Below the pieces are notes generated by a model. That model ran no database searches. It was not told the origin of the DNA and saw only the letters and a list, made by a program, of their open reading frames with translations. Both the position numbers and the translations under genes were made by a program. Below are positions 15,485 through 25,529 of a DNA stretch of 64,000 nt, one piece after another; position 1 is the stretch's first letter; the number at the start of each line of letters is the position of its first letter. Origin of the DNA: Dorea longicatena (lineage in GTDB: Bacteria; Bacillota; Clostridia; Lachnospirales; Lachnospiraceae); assembly GCF_024168045.1 (NCBI RefSeq), contig NZ_CP100126.1, forward strand, positions 1,381,501-1,445,500, in the 5' to 3' direction.

Positions 15485-16180
15485 ATGAGCAAAGACCTTA
15501 AAGAATTAGAAGGAAAGATTGGTTACAAATTTGATGACTTTACCCTGTTTACAAAGGCGATGATTCACAGCTCTTATGCCAACGAAAAGCATCTGCCAAA
15601 GTATGAGTGTAATGAACGTCTGGAATTTCTGGGAGATGCGGTTCTTGAACTGGTGTCCAGCGAATTCCTGTTTCACAATAATCCGAAGCTTCCGGAAGGG
15701 GAACTTACAAAGACAAGAGCAAGTATGGTATGTGAACCGGCACTGGCATTCTGCGCAAGAGATCTGGATCTTGGTGAATACCTTCTGCTTGGTAAAGGAG
15801 AAGATGCTACCGGAGGACGAAAGAGAGAATCTGTAACATCGGATGCAATGGAGGCTCTGATCGGAGCAATTTATCTTGATGGTGGTTTTGCTAATGCAAA
15901 AGAGTTTATACATCGATTTATTTTGAAAGATTTGGAGAACAAGAAACTCTTTTTTGATAGCAAGACTATCCTGCAGGAAATCGTGCAGGCGAATTTTAAA
16001 GAAGTAATCTCGTATCATCTGATTGGTGAAGAGGGACCGGATCATAATAAGACTTTCCGTGTTGCGGTACATATCGGAGAAGAAGAATACGGAGTCGGAG
16101 AAGGCCGGACGAAGAAAGCAGCAGAGCAGGAGGCTGCATATATCAGCATTTTGAAACTGCATGAAAAGAATATAAAGTAG
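15485..16180 (+). CDS. rnc: Ribonuclease III
   Basis: Double-strand-specific endoribonuclease that processes rRNA precursors and other RNAs. 231 residues: RNase III domain with the signature NERLEFLGDAVLELVSS (catalytic Glu and Asp), second acidic cluster SDAMEALIGAIYLDGG, then a double-stranded-RNA-binding domain (about 160-228) ending in GRTKKAAEQEAAYISIL. ATG 15485 is preferred because GGATGGAG lies 6 nt upstream; ATG 15473 is in frame but lacks a clear site. smc follows after 7 bp. Confidence 0.95.
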   Translation: MSKDLKELEGKIGYKFDDFTLFTKAMIHSSYANEKHLPKYECNERLEFLGDAVLELVSSEFLFHNNPKLPEGELTKTRASMVCEPALAFCARDLDLGEYLLLGKGEDATGGRKRESVTSDAMEALIGAIYLDGGFANAKEFIHRFILKDLENKKLFFDSKTILQEIVQANFKEVISYHLIGEEGPDHNKTFRVAVHIGEEEYGVGEGRTKKAAEQEAAYISILKLHEKNIK

Positions 16181-16187
16181 GTGTGGA

Positions 16188-19100
16188 ATGTATTTAAAAA
16201 GCATAGAAGTGCAGGGATTTAAATCATTTGCCAATAAAATTAAATTCGAATTCCATAATGGAATCACCGGCATTGTCGGTCCGAACGGAAGTGGAAAAAG
16301 TAACGTAGCAGATGCGGTCAGATGGGTGCTTGGGGAACAGCGTGTGAAGCAGTTAAGAGGCGGCAACATGCAGGATGTTATTTTTTCCGGTACTGAGAAC
16401 AGAAAGCCGCTTAGTTATGCATCGGTGGCGATTACTCTGGACAATTCAGACCATAAGCTTCCGGTTGATTACGAAGAAGTTACGGTAGCAAGAAAGCTAT
16501 ACCGTTCCGGAGAAAGCGAATATCTGATCAATGGAAGAGCATGCAGATTAAAAGATGTAAATGAACTTTTCTATGATACAGGTATCGGAAAAGAAGGGTA
16601 TTCGATTATCGGACAGGGACAGATTGATAAGATCTTAAGTGGTAAGCCGGATGAGAGGCGGGAACTTTTTGATGAGGCGGCAGGAATTGTTAAATTCAAA
16701 CGAAGAAAAAGTATGTCAGTCAAAAAGCTGGAAGACGAACGCCAGAATCTGGTCCGTGTCAATGATATTCTGTCTGAACTGGAAAAACAGGTCGGACCGT
16801 TAGAACGTCAGTCTGAAAAGGCGCGGGAATATCTGAAACGCAAAGAAGAATTAAAAACATACGATATCAATATGTTTCTTTTGGAAATGGAACGTATCCG
16901 GGATCAGATCCGGAATCTGGATGAAAAACTGCGTATTACAAAAGGAGAACTAGAAGAAGCAACCAGCAAGTATGCAGATACAAAGACAGAATATGAGTCG
17001 ATTGAAGAACAGGTGGAAGTGATCGATGATTCCATTGAAAAAGCGAACCGTCAGTTAAATGAGACAACCATTCTGAAGCAACAGTTAGAGAACCAGATTG
17101 CATTGTTAAAAGAACAGATCCACAGTGCGCGGATGAATGATGAACACTTCGATCAGCGTGCCGGTGTTATTGATTCGGAGATAGATGTCCGTGAAGGACA
17201 GCTGAAAGAACTTCACACGGAAAAAGATTCCATTGAAAAACAGATGGAAGAAAAGCGGTCAGAAGAAGATAAGATCAAAAATGAACTGACGGAATTGCAG
17301 GAGAAGATTGCTCAGATTACCGGATCTGTCGATGAAAAAAAGAATCATATTATGGAAATACTGAATAACAGAGCATCCACGAAGGCTCAGATTCAGAAAT
17401 TCGATACAATGATGGAGCAGATTCAGGTAAGAAAATCGCAGATTAACCGTGAAATCCTTGCAAATGACAGTGAGATCGCAGAAGAGAATGAGAGTCTGAA
17501 TAAATTCCAAATGGAATTGAAAGTTATTTCCGACAAGATCATTTCACTGAATGACGAGAATAAAGAATATGAACGCAGGATCAGGGAATTGCAGACTAAG
17601 ATTTCGAAAGAATCCCAGAAGCTGCAGATCGGACAATCTGCTTTTCACAGGGAACAGTCCAGACTGGAATCATTAAAGAATATTACGGAACGGTATGACG
17701 GATACGGTAACAGTATTCGTAAAGTCATGGATAATAAGGACCGGGAGCAGGGACTTCTGGGTGTAGTAGCAGATATCGTGAAGGTTGAAAAAGACTATGA
17801 GATCGCTATTGAGACTGCACTTGGAGGAAATATCCAGAATATCGTAACGGAGGATGAGGATACAGCAAAACGAATGATTCATTTCCTGAAGAAGAATAAG
17901 TTTGGACGTGCAACCTTTCTGCCGTTAACGTCGATCCGTGCGAATTCCGGGATTAACCGGCCGGAAGTACTGAAAGAAACGGGAGTTATCGGGACAGCCA
18001 ACAAATTGATCCAGGTGGAGAGCAAATATAAAACCCTTGCAGATTATCTGCTGGGAAGAACACTGGTAGTAGATCATATTGATCATGCAACAATGATTGC
18101 AAGGAAATACCACCAGTCTATCCGTATCGTAACACTGGAAGGCGAGCTGATCAATCCAGGTGGTTCCATGACCGGTGGAGCATTTAAAAACTCAAGTAAT
18201 CTTCTGAGCAGACGACGGGAAATCGAAGAATTTGAAAAGACCGTGCAGAAGCTTAAGCAGGAGATGACGGAGATGAAACAACAGATCTCTGGTCTGAAAG
18301 AAGAACGTGCAGGGTATTATGAGAAGACCGATGCAATCAGTACAGAACTGCAGAAAGCATATGTCGTACAGAATACGGCGAAGATGAATGCAGATCAGTC
18401 ATCAACCAGGATCAGAAGCTTCAGACAGCAGTTTGATAATCTGCGGAATGAAGCTGCGAAACTCGATGCACAGATCACGGAGATCATGGACAATCAGGAA
18501 TCTATTAATATTGAGCTGGATACATCCGAAAGTCTGGAGAATGATCTGAATCTCACCATTGAGAAAGAGCAGAAAGAACTGGAAGATGTTCATACAAAAG
18601 AGAGTATTAAGACCAGAAAATCAGAACAGATTCATCTGGAATATGCAGGATTAGAGCAAAAATATACATTTATCACGGAAAATATTACCCGTATCTGCGA
18701 AGAGGTCGATAAATTCCGGACTGAATTGGAAGAGCTGACAAAGAATAAAGGCGGCAATTCCAGGGAGATCACCGAAAAAGAGGAGAAGATCCACGAGTTA
18801 AAAACAACAATTGATCATTCCGGAGATTTGTTTGAAGAGATCAAACTTCAGATCGAACATTCAAAAAGTGAACGAATGGAACTGAATAAACGTCACAAAG
18901 CGTTCTTTGAAAAACGTGAAGAGATCTCGAAACATATGGCGGATCTTGATAAAGAAGTTTACCGTCTGGAAAGCCAGAAAGAAGGCTGCGAAGAAGCTTC
19001 CGAGAAGCAGATTAATTATATGTGGGAAGAATATGAACTCACACTGAATCATGCAAAAGAGCTTAGGAATCCGAATCTGACCGATCTTGCAGATATGAAG

Positions 19101-19748
19101 AGACGGATCCAGGAATTAAAAAGTGAGATCCGTGCACTGGGAAATGTCAATGTCAATGCGATAGAAGAATATAAAAGTGTATCCGAACGGTATGAATTTC
19201 TGAAAGGACAGCATGATGATCTGGTTGAAGCAGCCGAAACACTGGAGCAGATCATCGAGGAACTTGATAATGCCATGCGCAAGCAGTTTAAAGAGCAGTT
19301 TGCCAGAATTGCCGCAGAGTTTGATCAGGTATTCAAGGAGATGTTCGGCGGTGGAAAAGGAACGCTGGAACTTATGGAAGATGAGGATATTCTGGAAGCA
19401 GGTATCCGGATTATTGCCCAGCCGCCAGGAAAGAAGCTGCAGAACATGATGCAGTTATCCGGAGGCGAAAAGGCACTGACAGCAATAGCACTTCTTTTTG
19501 CAATCCAGAATCTGAAACCGTCACCATTCTGCCTGCTGGATGAGATAGAGGCGGCGCTTGATGATAACAACGTAGACCGTTTTGCGCAATATTTGCACAA
19601 ATTAACAAAATATACGCAGTTCATTGTAATTACACACCGACGAGGAACAATGACCGCAGCAGACAGACTGTATGGTATTACTATGCAGGAAAAAGGTGTC
19701 TCTACACTGGTATCTGTCAGCCTGCTGGAAAATGAACTGGATAAATAG
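16188..19748 (+). CDS. smc: Chromosome segregation ATPase SMC
   Basis: A 1186-residue condensin subunit. Head: Walker A GIVGPNGSGKSNVADAVRW near residue 31, QIDKILSGKPDERR, and at the C-terminus LSGGEKALTAIALLFAIQ (signature) with FCLLDEIEAALDDNNV (Walker B). Two long coiled coils (about 170-500 and 680-1020) flank a hinge (about 510-660) with GGNIQNIVTEDEDTAKRMI and NPGGSMTGGAFK. It compacts and segregates DNA together with ScpA and ScpB, which are not in this window. Translationally close to rnc (7 bp) and ftsY (9 bp). Confidence 0.97.
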   Translation: MYLKSIEVQGFKSFANKIKFEFHNGITGIVGPNGSGKSNVADAVRWVLGEQRVKQLRGGNMQDVIFSGTENRKPLSYASVAITLDNSDHKLPVDYEEVTVARKLYRSGESEYLINGRACRLKDVNELFYDTGIGKEGYSIIGQGQIDKILSGKPDERRELFDEAAGIVKFKRRKSMSVKKLEDERQNLVRVNDILSELEKQVGPLERQSEKAREYLKRKEELKTYDINMFLLEMERIRDQIRNLDEKLRITKGELEEATSKYADTKTEYESIEEQVEVIDDSIEKANRQLNETTILKQQLENQIALLKEQIHSARMNDEHFDQRAGVIDSEIDVREGQLKELHTEKDSIEKQMEEKRSEEDKIKNELTELQEKIAQITGSVDEKKNHIMEILNNRASTKAQIQKFDTMMEQIQVRKSQINREILANDSEIAEENESLNKFQMELKVISDKIISLNDENKEYERRIRELQTKISKESQKLQIGQSAFHREQSRLESLKNITERYDGYGNSIRKVMDNKDREQGLLGVVADIVKVEKDYEIAIETALGGNIQNIVTEDEDTAKRMIHFLKKNKFGRATFLPLTSIRANSGINRPEVLKETGVIGTANKLIQVESKYKTLADYLLGRTLVVDHIDHATMIARKYHQSIRIVTLEGELINPGGSMTGGAFKNSSNLLSRRREIEEFEKTVQKLKQEMTEMKQQISGLKEERAGYYEKTDAISTELQKAYVVQNTAKMNADQSSTRIRSFRQQFDNLRNEAAKLDAQITEIMDNQESINIELDTSESLENDLNLTIEKEQKELEDVHTKESIKTRKSEQIHLEYAGLEQKYTFITENITRICEEVDKFRTELEELTKNKGGNSREITEKEEKIHELKTTIDHSGDLFEEIKLQIEHSKSERMELNKRHKAFFEKREEISKHMADLDKEVYRLESQKEGCEEASEKQINYMWEEYELTLNHAKELRNPNLTDLADMKRRIQELKSEIRALGNVNVNAIEEYKSVSERYEFLKGQHDDLVEAAETLEQIIEELDNAMRKQFKEQFARIAAEFDQVFKEMFGGGKGTLELMEDEDILEAGIRIIAQPPGKKLQNMMQLSGGEKALTAIALLFAIQNLKPSPFCLLDEIEAALDDNNVDRFAQYLHKLTKYTQFIVITHRRGTMTAADRLYGITMQEKGVSTLVSVSLLENELDK

Positions 19749-19757
19749 GAGGAAGGT

Positions 19758-20711
19758 ATGGGATTTTTTGAAAAACTGGTTGCCGGTCTTGGCAAGACCA
19801 GAGATAATATTGTATCAGGAATGGACAGCATCTTTCACGGATTCTCCCGTATCGATGATGACTTTTACGAGGAATTGGAGGAAGTACTGATCATGGGAGA
19901 CCTTGGTGTACAGGCAACCTATGATATTCTGGATGATCTGAAAGCAAAGGTAAAAGAAAAACACATCAAAGAACCGATGGAGTGCCGGGAACTTCTGATT
20001 GAAAGTATCAAAGAACAGATGGATATCGGGGAAACGGCATATGAATTTGAAAACCATACATCCGTAGTGATGGTGATCGGTGTCAATGGTGTGGGAAAGA
20101 CTACAACGATCGGAAAGCTGGCCGGAAAACTCCGCGCAGAGGATAAGAAAGTGGTAATTGCAGCGGCTGATACATTCCGTGCTGCAGCAGGAGAACAGTT
20201 AAAAGAATGGGCGAACCGTTCGCAGGCTGAGCTGATCGGCGGACAGGAAGGCTCTGACCCGGCATCGGTAGTGTTTGATGCTGTTGCGGCAGCAAAAGCA
20301 CGGCACGCAGATGTATTAATGATAGATACAGCCGGTCGTCTGCATAATAAAAAGAATCTGATGGAAGAACTCAGAAAGATGAATAAGATCATCGACCGGG
20401 AATTTCCTGAGGCATACAGAGAGACGCTGGTGGTTCTGGATGCAACAACAGGGCAGAATGCTCTGCAGCAGGCAAAAGAATTCAACGATGTGGCAGAAAT
20501 TACAGGAATTGTTCTGACAAAGATGGACGGAACCGCAAAAGGCGGTATCGCAGTTGCAATCCATGCAGAACTTGGCGTTCCGGTAAAATATATCGGTGTA
20601 GGAGAGACCATTGATGATCTGCAGAAATTTGATGCGGATGATTTCGTGAATGCGTTATTCGAAAGACCAAAAGATGATGAGACTTCAGAAGAGGTTTCAG
20701 AAAACAAATAA
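19758..20711 (+). CDS. ftsY: Signal recognition particle receptor FtsY
   Basis: Membrane-associated GTPase that docks SRP-ribosome complexes at the Sec translocon. 317 residues: short A region, helical N domain (about 20-95), and G domain with GVNGVGKTTTIGKLAGKL (G1), ADTFRAAAGEQL, MIDTAGRLHNKKNLMEEL (G3), VLTKMDGTAKGG (G4) and GVGETIDDLQKFDADDFV. AGGAGGAAGGT directly precedes ATG 19758. The long acidic A domain of enterobacteria is absent, as usual in Firmicutes. Confidence 0.96.
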   Translation: MGFFEKLVAGLGKTRDNIVSGMDSIFHGFSRIDDDFYEELEEVLIMGDLGVQATYDILDDLKAKVKEKHIKEPMECRELLIESIKEQMDIGETAYEFENHTSVVMVIGVNGVGKTTTIGKLAGKLRAEDKKVVIAAADTFRAAAGEQLKEWANRSQAELIGGQEGSDPASVVFDAVAAAKARHADVLMIDTAGRLHNKKNLMEELRKMNKIIDREFPEAYRETLVVLDATTGQNALQQAKEFNDVAEITGIVLTKMDGTAKGGIAVAIHAELGVPVKYIGVGETIDDLQKFDADDFVNALFERPKDDETSEEVSENK

Positions 20712-20732
20712 GAGGAAGAGAGGAAATACGAG

Positions 20733-21947
20733 ATGTTAACATTAGAAAAATTCAAGCAGGCGAGTGAAATCGTAAAAGAAGTAACCCTTCCAACCAAGCT
20801 GGTATACAGTGAATATTTAAGCAACCAGACAGGTGCAGAAGTATATCTGAAACCAGAAAATATGCAGTACACGGGTGCTTACAAAGTACGTGGCGCATAT
20901 TATAAAATCAGCACAATGAGCGAAGAAAACAGAAAGAAAGGTCTTGTTACAGCATCGGCCGGTAACCATGCACAGGGCGTAGCATATGCAGCAAAAAAAT
21001 TTGGCTGCAAAGCAACGGTCGTTATGCCGACAGTTACCCCACTGATCAAAGTTAACCGTACCAAGAGTTATGGTGCAGAAGTTGTATTACACGGGGATGT
21101 CTATGATGATGCCTGCGCATATGCGATGAAATTAGCAGAAGAAAACGGATATACGTTTGTCCATCCGTTCGATGATCTGGATGTCGCAACCGGACAGGGC
21201 AGTATCGCTATGGAAATCTTTGATGAACTTCCGGATGTAGATTATATCCTCGCACCGATAGGTGGCGGCGGACTGATTACAGGTGTATCTACACTTACAA
21301 AACTTCTGAATCCAAATGTAAAAGTAATCGGTGTAGAACCGGCAGCTGCTGCAAGTATGACAGAAGCATTAAAGGAAAGACATCCTGTAACACTTTCCAG
21401 TGCAAACACCATCGCAGATGGTACTGCTGTGAAACGTGTAGGAGAGAAGATATTCCCATACGCAGAGAAAAATATTGATGAAGTGATCACTGTTGCAGAT
21501 GATGATCTGATTGGGGCATTCCTCGATGTAGTAGAAAATCATAAGATGATAGTAGAAAATTCCGGACTTCTGACGGTGGCAGCCCTCAGACAGCTTGATT
21601 TGAAAGGAAAGAAAGTCGTATCTATCTTAAGCGGCGGAAATATGGATGTGATCACAATGTCGTCAATCGTACAGCATGGATTGATACAGCGAGACAGAAT
21701 CTTCTCTGTATCGGTACTGCTTCCTGACAAACCAGGTGAACTGGTACGTGTTGCATCTACGATTGCCAAAGCAAACGGTAATGTAATCAAACTGGAACAC
21801 AACCAGTTTGTAAGTACCAACCGAAACGCAGCAGTAGAACTTCGAATCACACTGGAAGCCTTCGGAACCGAACACAAGCACCAGATTATGAAAGCGTTAG
21901 AAGACGAAGGCTTAAGTCCTAGAGAAGTCAATGCCAAGCTTTATTAA
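20733..21947 (+). CDS. ilvA: Threonine ammonia-lyase with C-terminal ACT domain
   Basis: PLP enzyme that turns threonine into 2-oxobutyrate and ammonia. 404 residues: the PLP lysine in QYTGAYKVRGAYYK, the glycine-rich phosphate-binding loop in APIGGGGLITGVST, and SGGNMD near residue 310. An ACT domain occupies about residues 328-404, the arrangement of the one-ACT enzyme rather than the long biosynthetic IlvA with two ACT-like domains. So it may be catabolic (tdcB-like) or biosynthetic. It lies 21 bp after ftsY and probably shares its transcript. A strong terminator follows. Confidence 0.92.
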   Translation: MLTLEKFKQASEIVKEVTLPTKLVYSEYLSNQTGAEVYLKPENMQYTGAYKVRGAYYKISTMSEENRKKGLVTASAGNHAQGVAYAAKKFGCKATVVMPTVTPLIKVNRTKSYGAEVVLHGDVYDDACAYAMKLAEENGYTFVHPFDDLDVATGQGSIAMEIFDELPDVDYILAPIGGGGLITGVSTLTKLLNPNVKVIGVEPAAAASMTEALKERHPVTLSSANTIADGTAVKRVGEKIFPYAEKNIDEVITVADDDLIGAFLDVVENHKMIVENSGLLTVAALRQLDLKGKKVVSILSGGNMDVITMSSIVQHGLIQRDRIFSVSVLLPDKPGELVRVASTIAKANGNVIKLEHNQFVSTNRNAAVELRITLEAFGTEHKHQIMKALEDEGLSPREVNAKLY

Positions 21948-21978
21948 TATGATACCAGAGAACTTTTTCAGCGACTAT

Positions 21979-22020
21979 TCAAAAAATGATTATGGAAATC
22001 CCATAATCATTTTTTTTGAA
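21979..22020 (+). terminator. Terminator after ilvA
   Basis: Stem TTCAAAAAATGATTATGG / CCATAATCATTTTTTTGAA with a five-base loop and eight T in the descending arm. Ends the plsX-to-ilvA transcript. Confidence 0.85.
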
Positions 22021-22039
22021 TAAATATCCATAATAATAC

Positions 22040-22077
22040 TTGACAACACATGTATCATTGTATACAATTATACATGT
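22040..22077 (+). promoter_or_regulatory. Promoter and GntR-type operator of the citrate synthase-gntR-icd operon
   Basis: TTGACA (22040-22045), 17-bp spacer, TACAAT (22063-22068). A 30-bp palindrome at 22048-22077 pairs at 14 of 15 positions, centred between 22062 and 22063, with the core ATTGTATACAAT. This covers the spacer and the -10 box. The core fits the TTGTNNNNACAA-type sites bound by FCD-domain GntR regulators, and such a regulator is the second gene of the operon. Confidence 0.75.
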
Positions 22078-22131
22078 TGAATTTAGTACTTTACTACGAA
22101 AAATTATTTTTAGAAAGCAGGCGATGAAAGA

Positions 22132-23523
22132 ATGGAAAACAGGAAAGTATACCTGGATAATCATACAAATTTATTGCAACTGGAAGAACACATGTACCCG
22201 TTGGTAGATGTAAAGACGCCGAATGTGTTTCGTAATCTGTTCCATTATGATGAGATTCCGAAAATCGCATTCAATGACCGAATTGTTCCGCATTGTATGC
22301 CGGATGAAATCTGGATTACAGATACAACATTCCGGGATGGTCAACAGTCACGTGCCCCATACAGTACGGAGCAGATCGTAACATTATATGATTATTTCCA
22401 TCGTCTGGGTGGTCCAAAAGGAAAGATCAGACAGTGCGAATTCTTTCTTTACAGTAAAAAAGACAGAGATGCTGTATACAAATGTATGGAAAGAGATTAT
22501 AAATTTCCGGAAGTAACAAGTTGGATCCGCGCAAGCAAGAAAGATTTTCAACTGGTAAAAGAGATTGGAATGAAAGAAACAGGTATTCTAGTGAGCTGTT
22601 CGGACTATCATATTTTCTATAAATTAAAAATGACCAGACGTGAGGCAATGGAGCATTATCTGTCTATTGTAAGGGAATGCCTTGAGACAGGAATCAGTCC
22701 GAGATGTCATCTGGAAGATATCACCCGTTCCGACATCTACGGATTCGTGATCCCGTTCTGCCTGGAACTGATGAAACTGATGGATGAGTATAAGATTCCG
22801 GTTAAGATACGTGTCTGTGATACGATGGGATATGGAGTAAATTATCCGGGAGCAGTAATTCCAAGATCTATTCCGGGAATTATCTATGGTCTGCGTGTAC
22901 ATGCAGGTGTTCCGAGTGAACTGATCGAATTCCACGGACACAATGATTTCTACAAAGCAGTCAGCAACTCTTCAACCGCATGGTTATATGGTGCTTGTGG
23001 CGTAAACTGTTCGCTTTTCGGAATCGGGGAACGTACCGGCAATACACCACTGGAAGCGATGGTATTCGAATATGCACAGCTTCGCGGTACACTGGATGGC
23101 ATGGATACAACAGTCATCACAGAGATGGCAGATTATTATGAAAAAGAGATTGGTTACCGGGTTCCTTCCAGGACACCATTCGTTGGCAAGAACTTTAATG
23201 TGACCAGAGCCGGAATCCATGCAGATGGACTCTTGAAAAACGAAGAGATTTATAATGTATTCGATACCGATAAATTCCTGAACCGTCCGCCGCTTGTGGC
23301 AATTTCCAATACTTCGGGACTTGCAGGTATTGCCCACTGGATCAATACATATTTTAAGCTTCCGGATGATAAGAAAGTGGATAAGAATTCAGAACTGGTA
23401 AACGCAGTAAAAGACTGGGTAGATGAACAGTACGAAGAAGGACGTGTAACCGTTCTTACAGATGATGAGCTGATCGCAGTTATTGATCAGAACTGCAAAA
23501 GACTGGGTATAGATTTGATTTAA
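22132..23523 (+). CDS. Re-type citrate synthase (HMGL/isopropylmalate synthase superfamily)
   Basis: 463 residues of the DRE-TIM metallolyase fold: ITDTTFRDGQQSRAPYS (DTTFRDG metal and substrate site), HLEDITRSDIYGFV, IEFHGHNDFYKAVSNSS (His-x-His metal ligands) and GERTGNTPLEAMVFEYAQL. The closest known functional relative I can name is the Re-citrate synthase of Clostridium kluyveri, which joins acetyl-CoA and oxaloacetate. The operon partner icd, which needs isocitrate, supports citrate over homocitrate or isopropylmalate synthesis. Aconitase is not in the window. Homocitrate synthase remains an alternative. ATG 22132; the ribosome site is modest (GAAAG). Confidence 0.78.
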   Translation: MENRKVYLDNHTNLLQLEEHMYPLVDVKTPNVFRNLFHYDEIPKIAFNDRIVPHCMPDEIWITDTTFRDGQQSRAPYSTEQIVTLYDYFHRLGGPKGKIRQCEFFLYSKKDRDAVYKCMERDYKFPEVTSWIRASKKDFQLVKEIGMKETGILVSCSDYHIFYKLKMTRREAMEHYLSIVRECLETGISPRCHLEDITRSDIYGFVIPFCLELMKLMDEYKIPVKIRVCDTMGYGVNYPGAVIPRSIPGIIYGLRVHAGVPSELIEFHGHNDFYKAVSNSSTAWLYGACGVNCSLFGIGERTGNTPLEAMVFEYAQLRGTLDGMDTTVITEMADYYEKEIGYRVPSRTPFVGKNFNVTRAGIHADGLLKNEEIYNVFDTDKFLNRPPLVAISNTSGLAGIAHWINTYFKLPDDKKVDKNSELVNAVKDWVDEQYEEGRVTVLTDDELIAVIDQNCKRLGIDLI

Positions 23524-23536
23524 TTGGGGTGTTTTT

Positions 23537-24190
23537 ATGGAAGAATATCAGGACAGATCCTTACGAGGAAGAGTGTTCCGGCATCTGCGGGAAGATATTC
23601 TGAATGGGGTATATAAAGATCATGAAGAATTAAGGGAAGTAACAATCGGTGAAGAACTGGGGGTAAGCAGAACACCGGTAAGAGAAGCCTTAAGACAATT
23701 GGAGTTAGAAGGACTGGTTACGATCATTCCGAATAAAGGTGCATATGTGACAGCCATTACCAGAAAAGATGTGAAAGATATCTATAAGATACGTTCGCAA
23801 CTGGAAGGGCTGTGTGCCAACTGGGCAACAAAATATATTACGGACGCGCAGATTGAAGAACTGGAAGAAGTGATTCTTCTGTCAGAATTTCATTTACATA
23901 AGAAAGGATCCGGACAGATTGAACAGATGTCAGAAATGGATGGTAAGTTTCATAAGATATTGTATGAGGCATCCAACAGCAGGATCCTGGAACATGTATT
24001 GACAGATTTTCACAAGTATGTACAGCTTGCAAGGACGATGTCGATTGAAGCACCGGAGCGTGCCGAAAAGTCAATAGAAGAACACCGAGAAATACTGGAG
24101 GCAATCAAGGCAAAAGATGCGGCAAAAGCAGAACAGCTTGCAAACGAACATATATTACATGTGATGGAAAATCTGCATCTGGAAGAATAA
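23537..24190 (+). CDS. GntR-family regulator, FadR/FCD subfamily
   Basis: 217 residues: N-terminal winged helix with LREVTIGEELGVSRTPVREALRQLELEGLV (recognition helix around SRTPVREAL) and wing IPNKGAYVTAI, then an all-helical FCD ligand-binding domain (about 75-215) with metal-type histidines in MDGKFHKILYEAS and IEEHREILEAI. It lies 13 bp after the citrate synthase gene and 39 bp before icd, so it is part of the operon and probably its own repressor through the palindrome at 22048-22077. The ligand may be a small carboxylate, possibly citrate. Start ATG 23537 with GGGGTG 6 nt upstream. Confidence 0.9.
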   Translation: MEEYQDRSLRGRVFRHLREDILNGVYKDHEELREVTIGEELGVSRTPVREALRQLELEGLVTIIPNKGAYVTAITRKDVKDIYKIRSQLEGLCANWATKYITDAQIEELEEVILLSEFHLHKKGSGQIEQMSEMDGKFHKILYEASNSRILEHVLTDFHKYVQLARTMSIEAPERAEKSIEEHREILEAIKAKDAAKAEQLANEHILHVMENLHLEE

Positions 24191-24229
24191 TGAAAGATGC
24201 CGCGAACAGATAGAAAGGAGACAAACATC

Positions 24230-25429
24230 ATGGCAAAAATTAAAATGACAACACCAATCGTAGAGATGGACGGGGACGAAATGACAAGAATCCTCTGGAA
24301 GATGATCAAAGAAGACCTTCTGGAGTCATATATTGAACTGAACACAGAATATTATGATCTGGGTCTGGAGCACAGAAATGAGACGAATGATCAGGTGACT
24401 ATCGATGCAGCCAATGCGACCAAGAAATATAAAGTAGCCGTAAAATGTGCAACCATCACACCAAATGCAGCACGTATGACAGAGTATGATCTGAAAGAAA
24501 TGTGGAAGAGCCCGAACGGAACGATCCGTGCAATACTGGACGGAACAGTATTCCGTGCACCGATCGTTGTAAAAGGAATTGAGCCATGTGTAAAGAACTG
24601 GAAAAAACCAATCACTATTGCAAGACATGCATATGGAGATGTATATAAAAATACAGAGATGAAGATTCCTGGACCTGGAAAAGTAGAACTGGTATACACG
24701 GCAGAAGACGGCACAGAGACCAGAGAACTGGTACACAACTATGCAGGACCGGGTGTTGCACAGGGAATGCATAACTTATGCGGATCTATTGAAAGCTTTG
24801 CGAGAAGCTGCTTTAATTATGCATTGGATACAAAGCAGGATCTGTGGTTCGCAACAAAAGATACGATCTCTAAGAAGTATGACCATACATTCAAAGATAT
24901 TTTCCAGGAAATCTTTGACAAAGATTATGCCGAGAAGTTCAAAGAAGCCGGAATTACATATTTCTATACTTTGATCGATGATGCGGTTGCAAGAGTTATG
25001 AAATCAGAAGGTGGATATATCTGGGCATGTAAGAACTATGACGGAGATGTAATGAGTGATATGGTTTCTTCCGCATTTGGTTCTCTTGCAATGATGACAT
25101 CTGTTCTGGTATCACCGGACGGAAATTATGAATATGAGGCAGCTCATGGAACGGTACAACGTCATTATTACAAGCATCTGAAAGGGGAAGAGACTTCTAC
25201 AAACTCTGTAGCTACAATTTTTGCATGGACAGGTGCTCTCAGAAAACGTGGTGAGATGGATGGAAATTCCGAATTGACAGCGTTCGCAGATAAGCTTGAA
25301 AAAGCAACCATCGATACCATTGAAGAAGGTAAGATGACAAAAGACCTGGCATTGATCACGACACTGGAAAATCCAACTGTATTGAACAGCGAGGGATTTA
25401 TTAAGGCAATTGCCGAGAAATTAAAGTAG
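24230..25429 (+). CDS. icd: NADP-dependent isocitrate dehydrogenase (type II)
   Basis: Oxidises isocitrate to 2-oxoglutarate, giving NADPH. The 399-residue protein is of the eukaryote-like homodimeric class: [28 protein letters not shown] at the start, [20 protein letters not shown] (substrate loop), and the metal Asp region [30 protein letters not shown]. Start ATG 24230 has AAAGGAG 10 nt upstream; an in-frame ATG 33 bp earlier lacks one. With the citrate synthase it gives the oxidative branch to glutamate. Confidence 0.94.
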   Translation: MAKIKMTTPIVEMDGDEMTRILWKMIKEDLLESYIELNTEYYDLGLEHRNETNDQVTIDAANATKKYKVAVKCATITPNAARMTEYDLKEMWKSPNGTIRAILDGTVFRAPIVVKGIEPCVKNWKKPITIARHAYGDVYKNTEMKIPGPGKVELVYTAEDGTETRELVHNYAGPGVAQGMHNLCGSIESFARSCFNYALDTKQDLWFATKDTISKKYDHTFKDIFQEIFDKDYAEKFKEAGITYFYTLIDDAVARVMKSEGGYIWACKNYDGDVMSDMVSSAFGSLAMMTSVLVSPDGNYEYEAAHGTVQRHYYKHLKGEETSTNSVATIFAWTGALRKRGEMDGNSELTAFADKLEKATIDTIEEGKMTKDLALITTLENPTVLNSEGFIKAIAEKLK

Positions 25430-25441
25430 ATAATATATGAC

Positions 25442-25505
25442 AAAAACACCATACAATGTGAAAATTTCCGAATGAATTTGACGGATCACAGTGTATGGTG
25501 TTTTT
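25442..25505. terminator. Bidirectional terminator between icd and the ABC-F gene
   Basis: Arms AAAAACACCATACA and TGTATGGTGTTTTT, with one mismatch in the extended 19-bp stem and a 26-nt loop. T runs form on both strands, which suits the convergent genes. Confidence 0.75.
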
Positions 25506-25529
25506 ATGTATGAATGAACAGCGTATAAA

